Below are positions 61,822 to 64,000 of a stretch of DNA of 64,000 nt, in pieces (positions within the stretch are counted from its first letter, which is position 1; each line of letters opens with the position of its first letter). The stretch comes from Natrinema salsiterrestre (lineage in GTDB: Archaea; Halobacteriota; Halobacteria; Halobacteriales; Natrialbaceae): NCBI RefSeq assembly GCF_029502005.1, contig NZ_JAMQOT010000004.1:310001-374000 (forward strand), read 5' to 3'. Position numbers and translations under genes: made by a program. Under the pieces are notes generated by a model. That model ran no database searches, was not told the DNA's origin, and saw only the letters and a list, made by a program, of their open reading frames with translations.

Positions 61822-61936
61822 CCCGGCCGGCGAACCACGACGTTCCACTCGAGCCGACGCGATCCACGTTCTCGGGGGAATATGTGCGGGACAACGGATA
61901 TGCAGATATCAAAACGAGTTCCGGCCGAACGAAACG

Positions 61937-62086
61937 ATGGCCGAACCACCCTCGAGCGAATCGGCGCCGGTGATGCAACGATTGTACGACCGCATCTGGG
62001 TACTCGCGGCGGCAGCGCTGGCGTTCTTCGCCCTGTCGTACGTCGCGTGGGGCTGGGTAGACGTGTTCTCGGTTCCACTGGGGTGA
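61937..62086 (+). CDS. 49-residue single-span membrane protein of the oxidase operon
   Basis: From the ATG at 61937 to a TGA four bases before the subunit II gene. One membrane helix, RIWVLAAAALAFFALSYVAW, with a short acidic N-terminal tail. It occupies the place of the small subunit (IIa or CbaD-like) of ba3-type oxidases, so I infer an accessory subunit. A degenerate GGAATATGTGCG lies 49 bp before it. Confidence 0.65.
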   Translation: MAEPPSSESAPVMQRLYDRIWVLAAAALAFFALSYVAWGWVDVFSVPLG

Positions 62087-62090
62087 TTCC

Positions 62091-62633
62091 ATGACGTCAC
62101 CGATCAAACCCCCGGACGGAAACTGGTGGGATCAGCCGGTCAACAGACGCGAGTCCATCTGGCTCGGCCTCGGGGTCGGCTGGTCGCTCATTCTCTTCGG
62201 CTGGATGAGCGCCTGGACGCGCGTGGGCGACCAGAATCCCATCGGCGAGACGTTCCGGATCGACGCCGAGGACTACCGCGAGAAGCTGACCGACTACAAG
62301 GACCGGGCGACCGAGACCGACGACGGGCTCGTCCCGCCGGACCGAGACGTGTACCTGCAGGCGATGCGCTTCCAGTGGGACGGCGCGCCGGTCGTGCTCG
62401 AGACGGGGACGGAGTACGACATTCACCTGAACTCCTTCGACGTTCAGCACGGCTTCTCCCTCCGACCGGAGGACGCCCTCAGCAAACAGATCAACCTGCA
62501 GGTGCTGCCGGGCTACGAGTGGGTCGTCCCGATGACCTTCGACGAACCCGGAACCTACCACATCATCTGTAACGAGTTCTGCGGGCAGGGCCACAGGAGC
62601 ATGCACGGCACGATCGTCGTGGAGGAGGGATAA
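62091..62633 (+). CDS. coxB: Haem-copper oxidase subunit II (CuA)
   Basis: 180 residues. One N-terminal membrane helix (WLGLGVGWSLILFGW), then a cupredoxin domain outside the membrane. CuA ligands are complete: His120, Cys160, Cys164, His168 and Met171, within CNEFCGQGHRSMHG. It accepts electrons from a soluble donor, probably halocyanin, and passes them to subunit I. It is short, like ba3-type subunit II. Its TAA and the subunit I ATG are two bases apart. Confidence 0.93.
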   Translation: MTSPIKPPDGNWWDQPVNRRESIWLGLGVGWSLILFGWMSAWTRVGDQNPIGETFRIDAEDYREKLTDYKDRATETDDGLVPPDRDVYLQAMRFQWDGAPVVLETGTEYDIHLNSFDVQHGFSLRPEDALSKQINLQVLPGYEWVVPMTFDEPGTYHIICNEFCGQGHRSMHGTIVVEEG

Positions 62634-62635
62634 CG

Positions 62636-64000
62636 ATGGCACACGCGCTCGACGTCCTCGGCCTGTTCGACAACGAGTATCGCGACGACGGCTTCCGGAC
62701 CTGTTCCGTGACTGGACTCGAGGTCCACCGCTCCGTCGACAACTACGTCAAACTGTTCGGCCTCACGGCGGTCGTCGCCCTGCTGTTCGGCGGTATCTTC
62801 GCCTTTACCGTCGCGATGACCCGCTGGGAAGTGGTCGGGTTGCTCGAGCCCGCCGACTTCTACACGCACCTCAGCATGCACGCGTGGAACCTGCTGATCT
62901 TCTGGATGGTGTTCATGGAGATCGCCATCCTCTACGTCGGCGGCCCGATGGTGCTCGGCAGACGGCTCCCGATCACGACGGTCGCGAAGGCGGGATGGGC
63001 CGTCATGGTGGGGGGCGCCGTGCTGGTCAACTACGCCATCTGGACCACCGAACCGCCTAACGAGGCACCGCTGTTGACCGCCTACGTGCCGATGCCCGTC
63101 TCACCGCTGTTCTACGCCGGTGCGATCGTCTTCATCTTGGGCACCGTCGTCGCGGCGCTGCCCTTCTTCGCGACGATGTGGTACGAGAAGCGCGAGAATC
63201 CGAAGAAGACGCTCCCGCTCGTCAGCTTCGCCGCGTTCGTCACGTCGATCATCGCCGTCGAGGCGCTGGTCGGCGGCCTGTTCGCCTTCGTCCCCACCCT
63301 GTTCTGGCGACTCGAGCTGATCGAGTGGTGGGACGCGGCCTGGTACCGCCAGATGTACTGGATCATCGGTCACGGGACTCAGCAGATCAACCTCGTGGCG
63401 ATGATCGCGGTCTGGTACTTCCTGACCCACGTCGTCGCCGGCGCGGAGGTCGTCAGCGAGAAAGTCTCGCGGACGGCCTTCATTCTCTACCTGTTCTTCA
63501 TCAACCTCGGGGCGGCACACCACCTGCTGTCCGATCCCGCGGTGTCGACCGGCTGGCGGCTCTGGAACACGTCCTACGCGTTCTACGGGGCGACGTTCGC
63601 GAGTCTGATCCACGCCTTCGCCATCCCGGCGGGGATCGAGGCCGGGCGTCGCAAGCGCGGGAAAGGTGGTGGCCTCTTCGGCTGGCTGACGTCCGCCCCC
63701 TGGTCGAACCCGGTGTTCTCGTCGACGATCTTCTCGATCATCCTCTTCGGATTCCTCGGCGGAATCACGGGCGTCATGATGGGACAACTCCAGCTCAATA
63801 TGACCTGGCACAACACGTTCGCCACGGTCGGCCACTTCCACGCCACGGTCGTCCTCGGCACGACGGTCGCGTTCATGGGCCTGATCTTCTTCGTGATCCG
63901 AACGATGTTCATGCGCCAGTACATCTCCGAACGGCTCGCGTCGATCCAGCCGTTCTTCTACTCGGCTGCGATGGGCATTGCCGTCCTGATGATGATGTAC
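62636..64000 (+). CDS. B-family haem-copper oxidoreductase subunit I (NOR-like active site), partial
   Basis: The first 455 codons, open at the window end. It resembles Thermus ba3 subunit I: HH at 295-296 followed by SDP, and GGGLFGWLTSAPWSNP. Low-spin haem ligands are His82 and His402, the high-spin haem ligand is His400, and CuB ligands are His246, His295 and His296. In oxygen reductases the CuB-helix motif is GHxxxY, whose tyrosine is cross-linked; here it reads GHGTQQ, with Gln250 at that place. This fits a nitric-oxide-reductase-like enzyme of the type with a CuA subunit II. O2 reduction is therefore doubtful. Confidence 0.9.
   Translation, partial: MAHALDVLGLFDNEYRDDGFRTCSVTGLEVHRSVDNYVKLFGLTAVVALLFGGIFAFTVAMTRWEVVGLLEPADFYTHLSMHAWNLLIFWMVFMEIAILYVGGPMVLGRRLPITTVAKAGWAVMVGGAVLVNYAIWTTEPPNEAPLLTAYVPMPVSPLFYAGAIVFILGTVVAALPFFATMWYEKRENPKKTLPLVSFAAFVTSIIAVEALVGGLFAFVPTLFWRLELIEWWDAAWYRQMYWIIGHGTQQINLVAMIAVWYFLTHVVAGAEVVSEKVSRTAFILYLFFINLGAAHHLLSDPAVSTGWRLWNTSYAFYGATFASLIHAFAIPAGIEAGRRKRGKGGGLFGWLTSAPWSNPVFSSTIFSIILFGFLGGITGVMMGQLQLNMTWHNTFATVGHFHATVVLGTTVAFMGLIFFVIRTMFMRQYISERLASIQPFFYSAAMGIAVLMMMY

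Noticed and set aside
60016-61848. 610-residue minus-strand frame opposite ctaA-ctaB
   Set aside because: Very Arg/Asp-rich with no domain; the plus strand carries clear CtaB signatures.
1-64000. tRNA, rRNA, CRISPR arrays, prophage or integrase genes
   Set aside because: I saw no cloverleaf ending in CCA-like acceptor, no spaced direct repeats of CRISPR type, and no integrase or phage structural gene.

Overview
The window is a chromosomal segment of an extremely halophilic archaeon (class Halobacteria). The proteins are strongly acidic, the DNA is GC-rich, and promoters have archaeal TATA boxes with little or no leader. The L11 / L1-L10-L12 ribosomal clusters, HalX and Bat-type (HTH_10) regulators, HEWD, DUF7501 and rubrerythrin-like mini-proteins, and ATP-type PEP carboxykinase all belong to this group. 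The genus cannot be fixed from sequence alone; the Natrialbaceae are my guess. No rRNA, tRNA, CRISPR array or intact transposase was seen. Most of the window is ordinary core genome.

Layout. 1-8 kb: PIN-domain gene end, a zinc/manganese-type ABC importer operon, a BrkB-like membrane protein, a PfkB sugar kinase, an aldehyde dehydrogenase and DpsA. 8-19 kb: a 55-aa gene behind two DtxR-like boxes, a macro-domain protein, purM, a TraB/site-2-protease pair, a thioesterase, a HAD phosphatase, a tandem pair of unknown paralogues and several zinc-ribbon mini-proteins. 19-25 kb: a 1,065-residue actin-like/coiled-coil/membrane protein, pckA, a HEWD protein and cutA. 25-29 kb: rpl11, then rpl1-rpl10-rpl12 behind an autoregulatory-type leader. 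29-43.6 kb: metabolic enzymes, a double-domain KaiC-like ATPase beside a histidine kinase, an Lrp regulator with an aminotransferase, and a decayed FAD oxidoreductase beside an intact relative. 43.7-48.5 kb: a signalling patch with a sensor lacking its phospho-acceptor His, a PAS kinase and a HalX regulator. 48.7-54.9 kb: purL, PHP, asparagine-synthase-like, cupin and Mrp genes.

The most interesting part is 55-64 kb. An FeS / NrfD / small membrane protein operon lacks a molybdopterin subunit. A Bat-type regulator and three DUF2249 genes follow, then a fused CtaA-CtaB haem synthase, a 49-aa membrane peptide, a CuA subunit II and a B-family haem-copper oxidase subunit I (cut by the window end). 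In subunit I the metal-ligand histidines are all present, but the active-site tyrosine of the GHxxxY motif is glutamine. This suggests a nitric-oxide-reductase-type enzyme rather than an oxygen reductase. A 12-bp palindrome, CGAA-N4-TTCG, sits 39-41 bp before the start codon of the regulator and of each DUF2249 gene, which marks them as one regulon, probably for low oxygen or nitrogen oxides. I infer a quinol-oxidising NrfD module, haem synthesis and a CuA-type NO reductase under shared redox control.
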